A DNA stretch of 64,000 nt, taken from positions 2,249,733 through 2,313,732 of the forward strand of contig NZ_JALKFS010000005.1 in the NCBI RefSeq assembly GCF_023051145.1, given 5' to 3'. The notes under the pieces are model-generated. The model did no database searches. It was not told the DNA's origin and saw only the letters and a list, made by a program, of their open reading frames with translations. The translations under genes and the position numbers were made by a program. Numbering within the stretch: the first letter of the stretch is position 1; every line of letters starts with the position of its first letter. The stretch is from Williamsia sp. DF01-3. Its GTDB lineage: Bacteria; Actinomycetota; Actinomycetes; Mycobacteriales; Mycobacteriaceae. Positions 1-8,743 of this stretch are shown in pieces.

Positions 1-309
1 GTTCTCGGGCAATCGGCTTTTGTTCATTTTGCCGAGACGATCGAGCGTTTGATGGACGAGGGGTTTGTCGACAAGGGCGACCCGACCCCTGTGGTGCTCG
101 AGTTGTGGACCGCCGCACACGGAGTCGCCGCGTTGATGATCGCAAAGCCTTACATTGCGATCGGCGACGATTACGAACTCGCCGAACGGGTCCTGACATC
201 TGTGTGCCTCGGACGGGCCACCAAGGACTTGATCGGTGGAGACGTCGGGCCCACGAAGATCCGCGACTTCATCGTCGAACAGCGAAGCCGCCGAGGTCCC
301 GATTCGTGA
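1..309 (+). CDS. TetR-family transcriptional regulator, C-terminal part (cut by window edge)
   Basis: The reading frame is open from base 1 and ends at 309, giving about 102 residues without a start, so the N-terminal DNA-binding helix-turn-helix lies outside the window. What remains resembles the ligand-binding C-terminal domain of TetR regulators: helices with the pattern VVLELWTAAHGVAAL followed by a short helix before a polar tail. The gene lies directly upstream of a short-chain dehydrogenase on the same strand with 47 bp between. It may control that gene, and the dyad at 325-334 would be a candidate site. The family call rests on this half only. Confidence 0.6.
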   Translation, partial: VLGQSAFVHFAETIERLMDEGFVDKGDPTPVVLELWTAAHGVAALMIAKPYIAIGDDYELAERVLTSVCLGRATKDLIGGDVGPTKIRDFIVEQRSRRGPDS

Positions 310-324
310 CTCCATTCACGGGGT

Positions 325-349
325 GAACGTGTTCTAGTTTCGCTAGTGT
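325..349 (+). promoter_or_regulatory. Leaderless promoter with operator-like dyad for the SDR gene
   Basis: A TAGTGT -10 box lies at 344-349, seven bases before the ATG at 357, the spacing expected for a leaderless mRNA. Just upstream, GAACGTGTTC (325-334) is a perfect dyad with a 2-bp centre of the size TetR repressors use. Assigning it to the TetR gene at 1-309 is inference. Confidence 0.4.
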
Positions 350-356
350 CTGCTGC

Positions 357-1118
357 ATGGGAGTTCTGGACGGCAAGGTTGCATTGATCACCGGCGGCGG
401 CAAAGGGGTGGGCTTCGGCATCGCTTCGGCACTGAGCAAGGAAGGTGCCGACATCTTCATCTGCGGCCGTCACGAGAAGCCGTTGGCCGCGGCCGCCGAG
501 AAACTGCAAGCCAACGGTGTGCGGGCAGAGTACCTGGTGGGCAACGTCAGCGAGGCCGACGATTGCTCCACCATCGTCGAGGCGTGCGCAGAACGGTTGG
601 GCGGGGTGGACATCCTGGTGAACAACGCCAACGACGCTATGCCGATCCCGCTACTCGACGTGTCCGACGACGACTTCACCAGGTTCTTCCGAACCGGACC
701 GCTCGCCGTGTTGCGGTTGATGAAGGCCTGTCATCCGCTGATGGTTGCCAGAGGTGGGGGATCGGTGATCAACCTGGTGACGTCCTCGGCGGTCCGCTGG
801 GACATGGCCACATATGGACCCTATGCCGCCGTCAAGGAGGCGACGCGCTCGTTGACCCGGGCGGCGGGCTGCGAATGGGGTAAGGACAACATCCGCGTCA
901 ACGCCATTGCGCCGCATGCCATGACGCCCTCGTTGCAGTGGTGGACCGAGACATACCCAGAGGAGGCCGAAGCGTTTGTCAAGAGCATCCCGCTGGGCCG
1001 AATCGGTGATGCCGAGCAGGACATCGGTCGTATCGCGGTGTTCCTGTGCGGCACGGATGCGGCGTATCTCAGCGGTGTGACAATCCCCGCCGATGGCGGT
1101 CACAGCCGGTGGGGCTGA
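357..1118 (+). CDS. SDR family NAD(P)-dependent oxidoreductase
   Basis: This is a 253-residue classical short-chain dehydrogenase. Visible motifs are the nucleotide-binding TGGGKGVG near residue 13, NNAN near residue 90, a catalytic Ser in VTSSAV, and Tyr and Lys in the YGPYAAVKE stretch near residue 158. The C-terminus carries the usual SGVTIPADGG. It would oxidise or reduce an alcohol/ketone pair in the cytosol, but the substrate cannot be read from sequence. The start is fixed by the leaderless -10 seven bases upstream and by the canonical N-terminus LDGKVALITG. It follows a TetR gene, so ligand-controlled expression is plausible. Confidence 0.85.
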   Translation: MGVLDGKVALITGGGKGVGFGIASALSKEGADIFICGRHEKPLAAAAEKLQANGVRAEYLVGNVSEADDCSTIVEACAERLGGVDILVNNANDAMPIPLLDVSDDDFTRFFRTGPLAVLRLMKACHPLMVARGGGSVINLVTSSAVRWDMATYGPYAAVKEATRSLTRAAGCEWGKDNIRVNAIAPHAMTPSLQWWTETYPEEAEAFVKSIPLGRIGDAEQDIGRIAVFLCGTDAAYLSGVTIPADGGHSRWG

Positions 1119-1275
1119 CCAGATCGATGCTCTGAGCCGACTTTTCGGCCCGGCAGCTGATCCCACAGGGGAGTCGACTGCACCGAAGTTCAAGAGAAGG
1201 TAAAGTCGGAACTCGATAGCCACGCCGCTCGTTGAGCGTGCATAAGTGGGATCACTTGATGAAGGGACCAAAACG

Positions 1276-2148
1276 GTGCGTGAAAGCAGCAATCCGGTGA
1301 TGCGTGGAGTAGTGCGCAGCAACCAGGGACCCGGCGGCTACGCCGGCTTTGGCGCTGGTGCAGCCGGCGCCGGCCAGGGCGCGATGTGGAATCAGCAGAC
1401 GGGGCAGCCGCCTGCCGATCCGTTCGCCCGTCCAGGGCAGCAGGTCGGATCGCGAACCCTGACCATCGACGACGTCGTGATGAAGACAGCCGCCACCCTC
1501 GGTGTCCTCATCCTCTCTGCGGCCGTCTCGTACTTCCTGGCCAGTCAGAACGAAGCATTGGCGATGCCGCTGATGCTGATCGGCGCGCTGGGTGGCCTCG
1601 GTCTCGTCCTCGTCGCGACATTCGGTCGTAAGCAAGACAATCCGGCCATCGTGCTCAGTTACGCGCTGCTCGAAGGTCTGTTCGTCGGTACGGTGTCGTT
1701 TGTCTTCGCCAACTGGGTTGTTGCCGGCGACGTCAGCGCCGGTGTCCTGATCGGCCAGGCGGTACTCGCGACATTCGGTGTCTTCGGCGGCATGCTGATC
1801 GTCTACAAGACCGGCGCCATCCGTGTCACCCCGCGGTTCACCCGGATGATCTTCGCGGGCCTGATCGGCGTGCTCGTCCTGATCCTCGGCAACCTCGTCA
1901 TCGGGTTCTTCAACGGTGGCGACGGACTGGGCCTTCGTGACGGCGGACCGATCGCGATCATCTTCTCGCTCGTGTGCATCGCGCTCGCGGCATTCAGCTT
2001 CCTGATCGACTTCGACGCCGCGGATCAGCTGATCCGTTCGGGCGCACCGGAAAAGGCGGCCTGGGGCATCGCTCTCGGACTCACCGTCACCTTGGTGTGG
2101 CTGTACGTCGAGATCCTGCGCCTGCTGAGCTACTTCAACTCGGACTAG
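1276..2148 (+). CDS. Bax inhibitor-1/YccA family membrane protein
   Basis: This protein of about 290 residues has a Gly/Ala/Gln-rich cytoplasmic N-terminus of about 60 residues (YAGFGAGAAGAGQG) followed by seven hydrophobic segments. The first is LGVLILSAAVSYFLA, and the last two bracket a conserved acidic region (DFDAADQLIRSGAPEKAAWG) typical of the BI-1 family. Family members are putative proton-sensitive calcium-leak channels, but a role in actinobacteria is not established. I chose GTG 1276 (VRESSNPVMRG) because a GAAGGGA ribosome site lies 10 bases upstream. An in-frame GTG at 1246 is less likely. A strong bidirectional terminator follows. Confidence 0.85.
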   Translation: MRESSNPVMRGVVRSNQGPGGYAGFGAGAAGAGQGAMWNQQTGQPPADPFARPGQQVGSRTLTIDDVVMKTAATLGVLILSAAVSYFLASQNEALAMPLMLIGALGGLGLVLVATFGRKQDNPAIVLSYALLEGLFVGTVSFVFANWVVAGDVSAGVLIGQAVLATFGVFGGMLIVYKTGAIRVTPRFTRMIFAGLIGVLVLILGNLVIGFFNGGDGLGLRDGGPIAIIFSLVCIALAAFSFLIDFDAADQLIRSGAPEKAAWGIALGLTVTLVWLYVEILRLLSYFNSD

Positions 2149-2177
2149 TTCGAGAGCGCTTCGGCGACCAGAACCAC

Positions 2178-2212
2178 AAAGAGCCCCGCGACCACCGGTC
2201 GCGGGGCTCTTT
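2178..2212. terminator. Bidirectional rho-independent terminator
   Basis: GAGCCCCGCGACC (2181-2193) pairs perfectly with GGTCGCGGGGCTC (2197-2209) around a 3-base loop. The stem is flanked by AAA on the left and TTT on the right, extending it to 16 bp. It serves the BI-1 gene on the plus strand and the thiolase on the minus strand. Confidence 0.9.
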
Positions 2213-2227
2213 GTGTCTGCAGAGTGA

Positions 2228-3447
2228 TCAGCTGAGACGTTCGAGCACCATTGCCATGCCCTGTCCGCCGCCGACGCACATGGTCTCCACACCCAGGCTC
2301 TTGTCCTGTGTGCTGAGGTTGTTGAGCAGCGTCGCGGTGATGCGGGCACCGGTCATGCCGAACGGGTGGCCGAGGGCGATCGCGCCGCCTGAGACGTTCA
2401 GCTTGTCGTGGTCGATGCCGAGCTCGTTGGCCGAGCCGAGGACCTGGACCGCGAAGGCTTCGTTGATCTCGAACAGATCGATGTCGCCGATGCCCAGTCC
2501 GGCGTACTTCAGCGCCTTGCGCACGGCCTCGATCGGTCCCAGGCCCATGATCTCGGGGGAGAGGCCTGTGGCTGCGGTGGAGACGATGCGGGCCAGCGGG
2601 GTGAGGCCGAGTTCCTTGGCCTTGGTGTCGCTCATGACCACCAGCGCGGCAGCGCCGTCATTGAGCGGACACGCGTTGCCGGCCGTGATGGTGCCGTCGG
2701 GACGGAAAACCGGCTTGAGCTGACTGATCTTCTCGTACGTGGTGCCGGCTCGGGGACCGTCGTCGGTGGTCACCTTGGTGCCGTCGGCGAGGGTGAGCGG
2801 CTCGATCTCGCGTTCGAAGAAGCCCGACTTGATGGCTTCCTCGGCACGGTTCTGGCTGCGCACGCCCCAGTGATCCTGATCTTCACGTGAGATGCCCGTG
2901 AAGGTGGCGACGTTCTCGGCTGTCTGGCCCATCGGGATGTAGACGTCGGGGATCAGGCCTTGTTCACGCGGATCACTCCATGTGCCTGCGCCGCCGCCGT
3001 GGCCTTGTCGGTGCGTTCCATCGCTTCGGCGAACATCGGGTTCTTGGTGTCGGGCCAGCCATCGGCGCTGCCGGTGGCGAAGCTCGACACGCTCTCCACA
3101 CCGCCGGAGATGAACACGTCGCCCTCGCCCGCCTTGATGGCGTGGAACGCCATGCGGGTGGTCTGCAGCGACGACGAGCAGTAGCGGTTCACCGTGACGC
3201 CGGGAACGTGGTCGAGGCCGAGTTGCACGGCAACGGAACGGGCGATGTTGAAACCGGCCTGCCCTGCGGGCTGCCCGCTGCCCAAGTGCAGATCATCGAT
3301 GTCTGCGCGGTCGAGCGATGGCACCTTGTTGAGTACGGCTTCGATCATCTGGCGGGCCATCTCGTCGGGCCGCAGATCTTTCAGTGACCCTTTGTTCGCG
3401 CGTCCGATCGGTGAACGGGCGGTGGCGACGATGACTGCTTCTGGCAT
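2228..3447 (-). pseudogene. Acetyl-CoA C-acyltransferase (thiolase), single frameshift
   Basis: Both halves are clear thiolase. The N-terminal part (start ATG 3447, MPEAVIVATARSPIG, with a GGGAG site) carries the nucleophilic Cys in NRYCSSSLQT. The C-terminal part carries the His in GHPFGMTGAR and the second Cys in CVGGGQGMAMV. The frame changes between about 2980 and 3003: the first frame stops at TGA 2952-2954, while the -1 frame reads on as WSDPREQGLIPDVYIPMGQTAENV-type sequence without a break. One missing base restores a protein of about 406 residues, the normal size. The enzyme would cleave 3-ketoacyl-CoA in beta-oxidation. By position it matches fadA3 (Rv1074c). A sequencing error in the GCC-rich stretch is a real alternative to decay. 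Confidence 0.85.
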
Positions 3448-3472
3448 ATGGACTCCCTGTCGAATCAAGTTG

Positions 3473-3486
3473 AACACGCAAGTGTT
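3473..3486 (-). promoter_or_regulatory. Operator-like dyad upstream of the thiolase
   Basis: AACAC (3473-3477) and GTGTT (3482-3486) form an inverted repeat with a 4-base centre, 26 bp before the thiolase start. The size and position suit a fatty-acid-responsive TetR-type repressor. No regulator can be assigned from the sequence. Confidence 0.3.
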
Positions 3487-3555
3487 TAAGGGTTTCTGAT
3501 CGAACGTTACGCCAGCTGGAGAACGCGCATGCCGGGACCTGACCGCTCGCTGAGA

Positions 3556-4467
3556 TCAACGATGCCGGGCAGCGCGTTCCACGTACTCGCGCATCCGGCG
3601 GCTCCACCGGTTGTCCTCCGCGATCGCGGAGACCTCGGGTGGGTCCGGTAGCGGCCCGCTGCCCCATTCGCCGACGGCCGCGAGGACGGCGGGCAGCAGA
3701 GTGCGCGCGGCCAGCTCGTATCCCGCTGCCGACGGGTGATAGTTGTCGGCCGACAGCATCCGATCGGGCGCGGCCAAGAACTCGCGGGCAAGGAGATCGG
3801 CGAGGGGCACCGGCTTGCCGCCGGCGGCGGTGGTCTCGACGGCCTGCGCCGCGGCCAGACGCAGGCCCCACTGGCGGATCACCGTGCGCAACGGCTGCGG
3901 GATCATCGCGACCACACCGAGGTCGGGACATGTGCCGACCACCACATGCGCGCCCGCATCGCGCAGCCGCCGTACCGCTGAACCCAGCCGTTTCGCCGAC
4001 GCGCGGATCCCGCTGGTGCTGGTGACGTCGTTGGCCCCGATGAAGATCACCGCGACGTCGGGCGGCGGGCCGGCGATGAGCATGGCGTCCACCTGACCGG
4101 ACAGCCCACGCGACGTCGCACCGACGATCGCCTTGGTACTCAACCGGATACGCCGACCCGTCTCGTCGGCGAGCATTCGCGTCAACTGGACGCCGGGTGT
4201 CTCGTCGGCGACCTCGGCGCCGAGACCGGCCGCCGTCGAGTCGCCGAAGATCATCAGGTGCAGATCAAACGGTTCGCTTCGCCGGAAACGGATCGGTCCG
4301 GCACCGTCGGGGCCATAGATCCCGTCGCCGTTGGGTGCGTTGTCGGTGCGGTGCGGGATGACTGTGCGCGCTGCTCGCGCCTGGCCGTTGAGGAAGGTCC
4401 ACGCACCCCACCCTGCACCTGCCGTACCCGCCGTGGCGGCCGCGGTTGCTGCGAGGTCGCGAATCAT
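3556..4467 (-). CDS. SGNH/GDSL-family hydrolase (esterase)
   Basis: This protein of 303 residues begins with a hydrophobic N-terminus (MIRDLAATAAATAGTAGAG) that acts as a signal or anchor. It then shows SGNH blocks: block I FGDSTAAGLGAE near residue 75 with the catalytic Ser, block III GAND near residue 150 with the oxyanion Asn, and block V DNYHPSAAGY near residue 248 with the catalytic Asp/His. It probably hydrolyses an ester outside the membrane. It is divergent from cbs, as Rv1075c is near Rv1077. A reading frame extends far upstream antisense to cbs, but only this part has family signatures, and ATG 4467 fits the family start. Confidence 0.82.
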   Translation of the reverse strand: MIRDLAATAAATAGTAGAGWGAWTFLNGQARAARTVIPHRTDNAPNGDGIYGPDGAGPIRFRRSEPFDLHLMIFGDSTAAGLGAEVADETPGVQLTRMLADETGRRIRLSTKAIVGATSRGLSGQVDAMLIAGPPPDVAVIFIGANDVTSTSGIRASAKRLGSAVRRLRDAGAHVVVGTCPDLGVVAMIPQPLRTVIRQWGLRLAAAQAVETTAAGGKPVPLADLLAREFLAAPDRMLSADNYHPSAAGYELAARTLLPAVLAAVGEWGSGPLPDPPEVSAIAEDNRWSRRMREYVERAARHR

Positions 4468-4527
4468 CCGCTGCCTTGATCCGGACACAGCTCCAACATA
4501 ATCGAACGCGTCTGGGACCATGGAGTC

Positions 4528-5916
4528 ATGCGCATCGCAAGTCACGTCGTCGATCTGATCGGGAACACACCTCTGGTCCGGCTGAACTCGGTTGTCCAAC
4601 CGGGATCTGGCCTGGTCGCCGCCAAGATCGAGTACCTCAACCCAGGCGGTAGCTCCAAAGACCGCATCGCCGTCAAGATGATCGACGCCGCCGAGGCGTC
4701 GGGCGAGTTGAAGCCCGGAGGCACCATCGTGGAGCCGACCTCCGGCAACACCGGCGTGGGGCTCGCCCTGGTTGCCCAGCAGCGGGGCTACCACTGCGTG
4801 TTCGTGTGCCCCGACAAGGTCGGCGAAGACAAACGGAACGTGTTGCGTGCCTACGGGGCCGAGGTCGTGGTGTGCCCGACTGCGGTTCCGCCCGAGCACC
4901 CCGACAGCTATTACAACGTCTCCGATCGCCTCACCAGGGAAATCGAAGGCGCGTGGAAGCCCAACCAGTACGCCAATCCGGCAGGACCGGAAAGTCACTA
5001 CGAGACCACCGGCCCCGAGATCTGGAACGACACCGACGGCAAGATCACCCACTTCGTCGCAGGCGTGGGCACCGGCGGAACCATCACGGGCACCGGCCGC
5101 TACCTCAAAGAGGTGTCCGGCGGGAAGGTCAAGATCATCGGCGCCGACCCCGAGGGATCGGTGTACTCGGGCGGCACCGGTCGTCCCTATCTCGTCGAAG
5201 GTGTCGGTGAGGACTTCTGGCCCACCGCCTACGACCCGGCGATCCCCGACGAGATCATCGCGGTCTCCGATGCGGACTCTTTTGAGATGACCCGGCGGCT
5301 CGCCCGCGAAGAGGGACTGCTCGTCGGTGGCTCCTGCGGCATGGCGGTTGTCGCCGCACTCCAGGTCGCCGAACGTGAGGGCCCGGACGCGCTTGTGGTG
5401 GTGCTGCTGCCCGACGGTGGACGTGGCTACATGGGCAAGATCTTCAACGACAGGTGGATGAGCAGCTACGGCTTCCTGCGCACCCCGCTCGACGGCAACG
5501 CCAAGAAGGAACCGCTTGTCGGCGACGTGCTGCGCGGCAAGTCGGGAGCGCTGCCCGACCTGGTGCACACCCACCCGTCCGAGACGCTGCGTGACGCCAT
5601 CGAGATCCTGCGCGAGTACGAGGTGTCGCAGATGCCCGTCGTCGGGGCCGAGCCACCGATCATGGCCGGCGAGGTCGCCGGCGCGGTCAGTGAACGCGAA
5701 CTCCTCAGCGCCGTGTTCGAGGGCCGGGCAAACCTCGCCGATCCGGTCAGCGCTCATATGGGTGAGCCGTTCCCCCTGATCGGCTCGGGCGAACCGGTGT
5801 CGGCGGCCACAAAAGCGCTCAGCGACACCGATGCCCTGATGGTCGTCGAAGACGGCAAACCGATCGGCGTCATCACCCGGCACGACCTGCTGGCCTTCGT
5901 CAGCTCGATCGGCTAG
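4528..5916 (+). CDS. cbs: Cystathionine beta-synthase
   Basis: This 462-residue PLP enzyme condenses serine with homocysteine to cystathionine, the first step of reverse transsulfuration. The PLP lysine is in NPGGSSKDRIAVKM near residue 46. The substrate loop TSGNTGVG (about residue 74) and phosphate loop GVGTGGTITGTG (about residue 178) are intact. Two CBS domains occupy roughly residues 335-395 and 400-460 and may bind adenosyl ligands. It has no N-terminal heme domain, as in other bacterial forms. It lies 82 bp before metB on the same strand, so the two form a methionine/cysteine interconversion unit. Confidence 0.93.
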   Translation: MRIASHVVDLIGNTPLVRLNSVVQPGSGLVAAKIEYLNPGGSSKDRIAVKMIDAAEASGELKPGGTIVEPTSGNTGVGLALVAQQRGYHCVFVCPDKVGEDKRNVLRAYGAEVVVCPTAVPPEHPDSYYNVSDRLTREIEGAWKPNQYANPAGPESHYETTGPEIWNDTDGKITHFVAGVGTGGTITGTGRYLKEVSGGKVKIIGADPEGSVYSGGTGRPYLVEGVGEDFWPTAYDPAIPDEIIAVSDADSFEMTRRLAREEGLLVGGSCGMAVVAALQVAEREGPDALVVVLLPDGGRGYMGKIFNDRWMSSYGFLRTPLDGNAKKEPLVGDVLRGKSGALPDLVHTHPSETLRDAIEILREYEVSQMPVVGAEPPIMAGEVAGAVSERELLSAVFEGRANLADPVSAHMGEPFPLIGSGEPVSAATKALSDTDALMVVEDGKPIGVITRHDLLAFVSSIG

Positions 5917-5985
5917 CCAGACCAGGTCACCCAGGGCGGAAACCGGTTCGCATCGGCCGAACTGCAGGCCGGGCGGGCCGGGCTC

Positions 5986-5991
5986 TACCCT
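5986..5991 (+). promoter_or_regulatory. -10 box of a leaderless metB promoter
   Basis: TACCCT ends seven bases before the metB ATG at 5999, so metB probably has its own leaderless transcript besides read-through from cbs. No SAM or other riboswitch can fit in the 82-bp gap. Confidence 0.35.
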
Positions 5992-5998
5992 GGATGTC

Positions 5999-7171
5999 AT
6001 GAGTGAGCAGCGCAGCAAGACCGACTCGCACAACTGGCAGGGATTCTCCACCAAGGCGATCCACGCCGGTTACGAACCCGACCCGGCGACAGGTGCGGTC
6101 AACGTACCGATCTACGCCAGTTCGACCTTCGCCCAGGACGGTGTCGGAGGCATGCGCGGCGGCTTCGAATACGCGCGTACGGGCAACCCCACCCGTCAGG
6201 CACTCGAGGCCAACATCGCGGCCCTGGAAGAGGGCAGCTTCGGCCGGGCCTTCGCCTCGGGCATGGCCGCCACCGATGCCCTCCTGCGTGCAACGCTGCG
6301 TCCCGGCGACCACCTGGTGATCCCCAACGACGCCTACGGCGGCACGTTCCGGTTGATCGACAAGGTGTTCAGCCAATGGGGCATCGAGTACTCGGTCGCG
6401 CCGGTCACCGACGTCGACGCCGTGCGTGCCGCGATCCGACCCAACACCAAACTCGTCTGGGTCGAGACACCCACCAACCCGTTGCTGAACATCGGTGACA
6501 TCGAGGCGCTCGCCGCAGTGGCCCACGAAGCGAAGACAAAACTGGTGGTGGACAACACCTTCGCGTCGCCCTACCTTCAGCGACCGCTGACACTCGGCGC
6601 CGACGTGGTGCTGCACTCGACCACCAAATACATGGGCGGGCACTCGGACGTGGTAGGCGGCGCACTGGTCACCGACGACGAACAGCTCGACGTCGACATC
6701 GCCTTCCTGCAGAACGGCGCCGGAGCAGTTCCGGGACCGTTCGACGCCTACCTCACCATGCGGGGCATCAAGACACTCGGCGTCCGGATGGATCGGCACA
6801 GCGACAACGCCGAAAAGCTCGTGGAGTTCCTCAGCTCCCATCCCAAGATCGACTCAGTGCTGTACCCGGGCCTTCCCAACCACCCCGGACACAAGGCCGC
6901 CGCCAAGCAGATGACCAGATTCGGTGGCATGATCTCGGTGCGCGTTTCCGGCGGATCGGAAGCAGCACAACAGTTCTGCGACCGCACCGAGGTGTTCACC
7001 CTCGCCGAGTCACTCGGCGGCATCGAATCCCTCATCGAACACCCCGCCGCGATGACCCACGCCTCCACCGCCGGCTCACTGCTCGAGGTTCCCGCCGACC
7101 TCGTCCGCCTGTCGGTCGGGATCGAAGACATCGGTGACTTGATCGGAGACCTCGAGAACGCGCTGGGTTAG
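5999..7171 (+). CDS. metB: Cystathionine gamma-synthase / gamma-lyase family enzyme
   Basis: This is a 390-residue Cys/Met-metabolism PLP enzyme. The internal aldimine lysine is in HSTTKYMGGHSDVVGG near residue 207, and the conserved YARTGNPT and SGMAATDALL blocks are present. The C-terminal SLGGIESLIEHPA motif is also intact. It makes cystathionine from an activated homoserine and cysteine, or cleaves it in the reverse direction. Sequence alone does not separate synthase from lyase, but the synteny with Rv1079 supports metB. It is followed by 318 bp of repeat-rich, gene-free sequence. Confidence 0.9.
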   Translation: MSEQRSKTDSHNWQGFSTKAIHAGYEPDPATGAVNVPIYASSTFAQDGVGGMRGGFEYARTGNPTRQALEANIAALEEGSFGRAFASGMAATDALLRATLRPGDHLVIPNDAYGGTFRLIDKVFSQWGIEYSVAPVTDVDAVRAAIRPNTKLVWVETPTNPLLNIGDIEALAAVAHEAKTKLVVDNTFASPYLQRPLTLGADVVLHSTTKYMGGHSDVVGGALVTDDEQLDVDIAFLQNGAGAVPGPFDAYLTMRGIKTLGVRMDRHSDNAEKLVEFLSSHPKIDSVLYPGLPNHPGHKAAAKQMTRFGGMISVRVSGGSEAAQQFCDRTEVFTLAESLGGIESLIEHPAAMTHASTAGSLLEVPADLVRLSVGIEDIGDLIGDLENALG

Positions 7172-7489
7172 TCTGCTCGCTGTGCTGGTCTGGCTCGCTT
7201 CGCTCGCGGGTGAGTGGTCCCCAGGTCGCGTGCTCTTCCTTCGTCGACTCAGTCGCTGCGCTCCGTCGCTCCTCTGTCCAGAGCACGCGGGGCCACTCAC
7301 AGTTTGAACATCGCTTCGCTCGTTCGCTTGGGGTGAGCGAGCGAAGCGGTGCGAATACCGGCGTGCGGCCCGCGTCGTCTGGACTGAGGATGAGCGAGCG
7401 CCAGCGATGCGAAGACGAGGGAAGACGACGCGAGAACGGCCGCGCGCCACGCGCGCGCCAGCGCGCCAAAACTGAAGCATGATGGTCTG
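7172..7489. repeat. REP-like intergenic mosaic of inverted repeats
   Basis: There is no plausible gene in these 318 bp. They are packed with palindromic modules. CGCTTCGCTCG (7312-7322) pairs with CGAGCGAAGCG (7338-7348). CGCGTCGTCT (7371-7380) pairs with AGACGACGCG (7423-7432). GTGAGTGG near 7210 pairs with CCACTCAC near 7293 as the outer arms of a large imperfect stem. The GCTTCGCTCG core occurs again at 7193-7206. The end (7437-7467) is an almost pure CG/GC alternation. This looks like REP/BIME-type repetitive DNA between metB and ilvA. Confidence 0.6.
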
Positions 7490-8704
7490 ATGAGTGCACA
7501 GCCGCTGGTGGACCTGGCCCACATCGACCGGGCGGTGCAACTGCTGGCACCGGTGATGCGCCGGACTCCGGTGGTTGCGTCGCGGGCGCTGTCCGAACGT
7601 TGTGGTCATGATGTCTGGTTGAAATGCGAAAACCTGCAGCGCACCGGATCATTCAAACCCCGGGGTGCGTATCTGCGGATCGCCGGGCTCGACGAGGAGC
7701 AGCGGGCACGGGGTGTGGTCGCGGCCAGTGCGGGCAATCATGCCCAAGGGGTCGCCTGGTCCGCGGGCACGCTGGGAATCTCGTCGACCGTCTTCATGCC
7801 CACGGGAGCGTCGCTCCCGAAGGTGGCGGCCACCAGGGCGTATGGCGCAGACGTCATGCTGCACGGTGCCACGGTCGACGAAAGTCTGGATGCCGCAATT
7901 GCTTTCGCCGACGAGACGGGGGCCGTGCTGATCCACCCGTTCGATCATCCGGACATCGTGGCCGGGCAGGCCACCGTCGGCATCGAGGTGCTCGAACAGA
8001 TGCCCGATGTGGGAACAGTGCTGGTGCCGTTGGGTGGTGGCGGTCTGCTCGCCGGCGTCGCAGCCGCGATCAAGCTGCACAACCGCGCCATCCGGGTCAT
8101 CGGGGTGCAGGCGGCGGCCGCTGCTGCGTGGCCGGATTCGCTGGCCCAGGGTGGCCCCGTCAAGGCGACGTCGATGAACACGATGGCTGACGGTATCGCC
8201 GTGGCCAAACCCGGAGTAGTGCCGTTCGCCCATGTGTCCGAACTTGTCGACGAGGTGGTCACGGTCAGCGAAGAGGCGATCTCCCAGGCGCTCGTCCTGG
8301 TACTCGAACGCGCCAAGCTGGTGGTCGAACCGGCCGGCGCCACAGCGGTCGCTGCCATCACCAGCATTCCCGACCTACGGCTCGACGGGCAGGTGTGCGT
8401 GGTCCTTTCGGGCGGCAACATCGACCCGCTCCTGCTGACGCAGGTCACCACCCATGGCTTGCGGGCGGCCGGTCGATATCTGACGATCACCGCGACTGTC
8501 CCGGATCGTCCCGGCGGCCTGGTTGCCCTGTTGGAGCTGCTGCGTGACATCGGGGTGAGCGTGGTCGACGTCATCCACTCCCGCGTCAGCGGCGAGCTGA
8601 GACTCGGCGAGGTGGAAGTGACCGTGAGTCTGGAGACCAAGGGGCCCGAACACCAGGCACGCGTACGCGCGGCGCTCACCGAATCCGGGTACTCGTTCAC
8701 CTGA
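7490..8704 (+). CDS. ilvA: Threonine ammonia-lyase (threonine dehydratase)
   Basis: This 404-residue PLP enzyme converts threonine to 2-oxobutyrate and ammonia for isoleucine synthesis. The PLP lysine is in RTGSFKPRGA near residue 51, and the glycine loop GGGGLLAG is near residue 183. The C-terminal 75 residues form one ACT-like regulatory domain (YLTITATVPDRPGGLVALLELL). The length and single ACT domain match the short TdcB/ilvA type of actinobacteria, not the long two-ACT E. coli IlvA. It follows the repeat region and precedes a TerD-like gene by 39 bp. Confidence 0.9.
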   Translation: MSAQPLVDLAHIDRAVQLLAPVMRRTPVVASRALSERCGHDVWLKCENLQRTGSFKPRGAYLRIAGLDEEQRARGVVAASAGNHAQGVAWSAGTLGISSTVFMPTGASLPKVAATRAYGADVMLHGATVDESLDAAIAFADETGAVLIHPFDHPDIVAGQATVGIEVLEQMPDVGTVLVPLGGGGLLAGVAAAIKLHNRAIRVIGVQAAAAAAWPDSLAQGGPVKATSMNTMADGIAVAKPGVVPFAHVSELVDEVVTVSEEAISQALVLVLERAKLVVEPAGATAVAAITSIPDLRLDGQVCVVLSGGNIDPLLLTQVTTHGLRAAGRYLTITATVPDRPGGLVALLELLRDIGVSVVDVIHSRVSGELRLGEVEVTVSLETKGPEHQARVRAALTESGYSFT

Positions 8705-8731
8705 CCGCACGCGCGGGTGTCCGAATTTCCC

Positions 8732-8737
8732 TAGGCT
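8732..8737 (+). promoter_or_regulatory. -10 box of a leaderless promoter for the TerD-like gene
   Basis: TAGGCT ends six bases before ATG 8744, the spacing of a leaderless transcript. Confidence 0.4.
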
Positions 8738-8743
8738 CAACCC

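Noticed and set aside
5917-5998. SAM or cobalamin riboswitch before metB
   Set aside because: The gap is only 82 bp, contains the end of cbs signals and a leaderless -10, and shows no riboswitch-like pairing.
4468-6054. Long minus-strand open frame extending the SGNH hydrolase upstream over cbs
   Set aside because: It is antisense to the well-conserved cbs gene and has only low-complexity acidic and His/Arg-rich sequence without family features. The hydrolase starts at 4467.
7172-7489. CRISPR-like array
   Set aside because: Repeats are inverted modules of varying length without regular unique spacers, and no cas gene is near.
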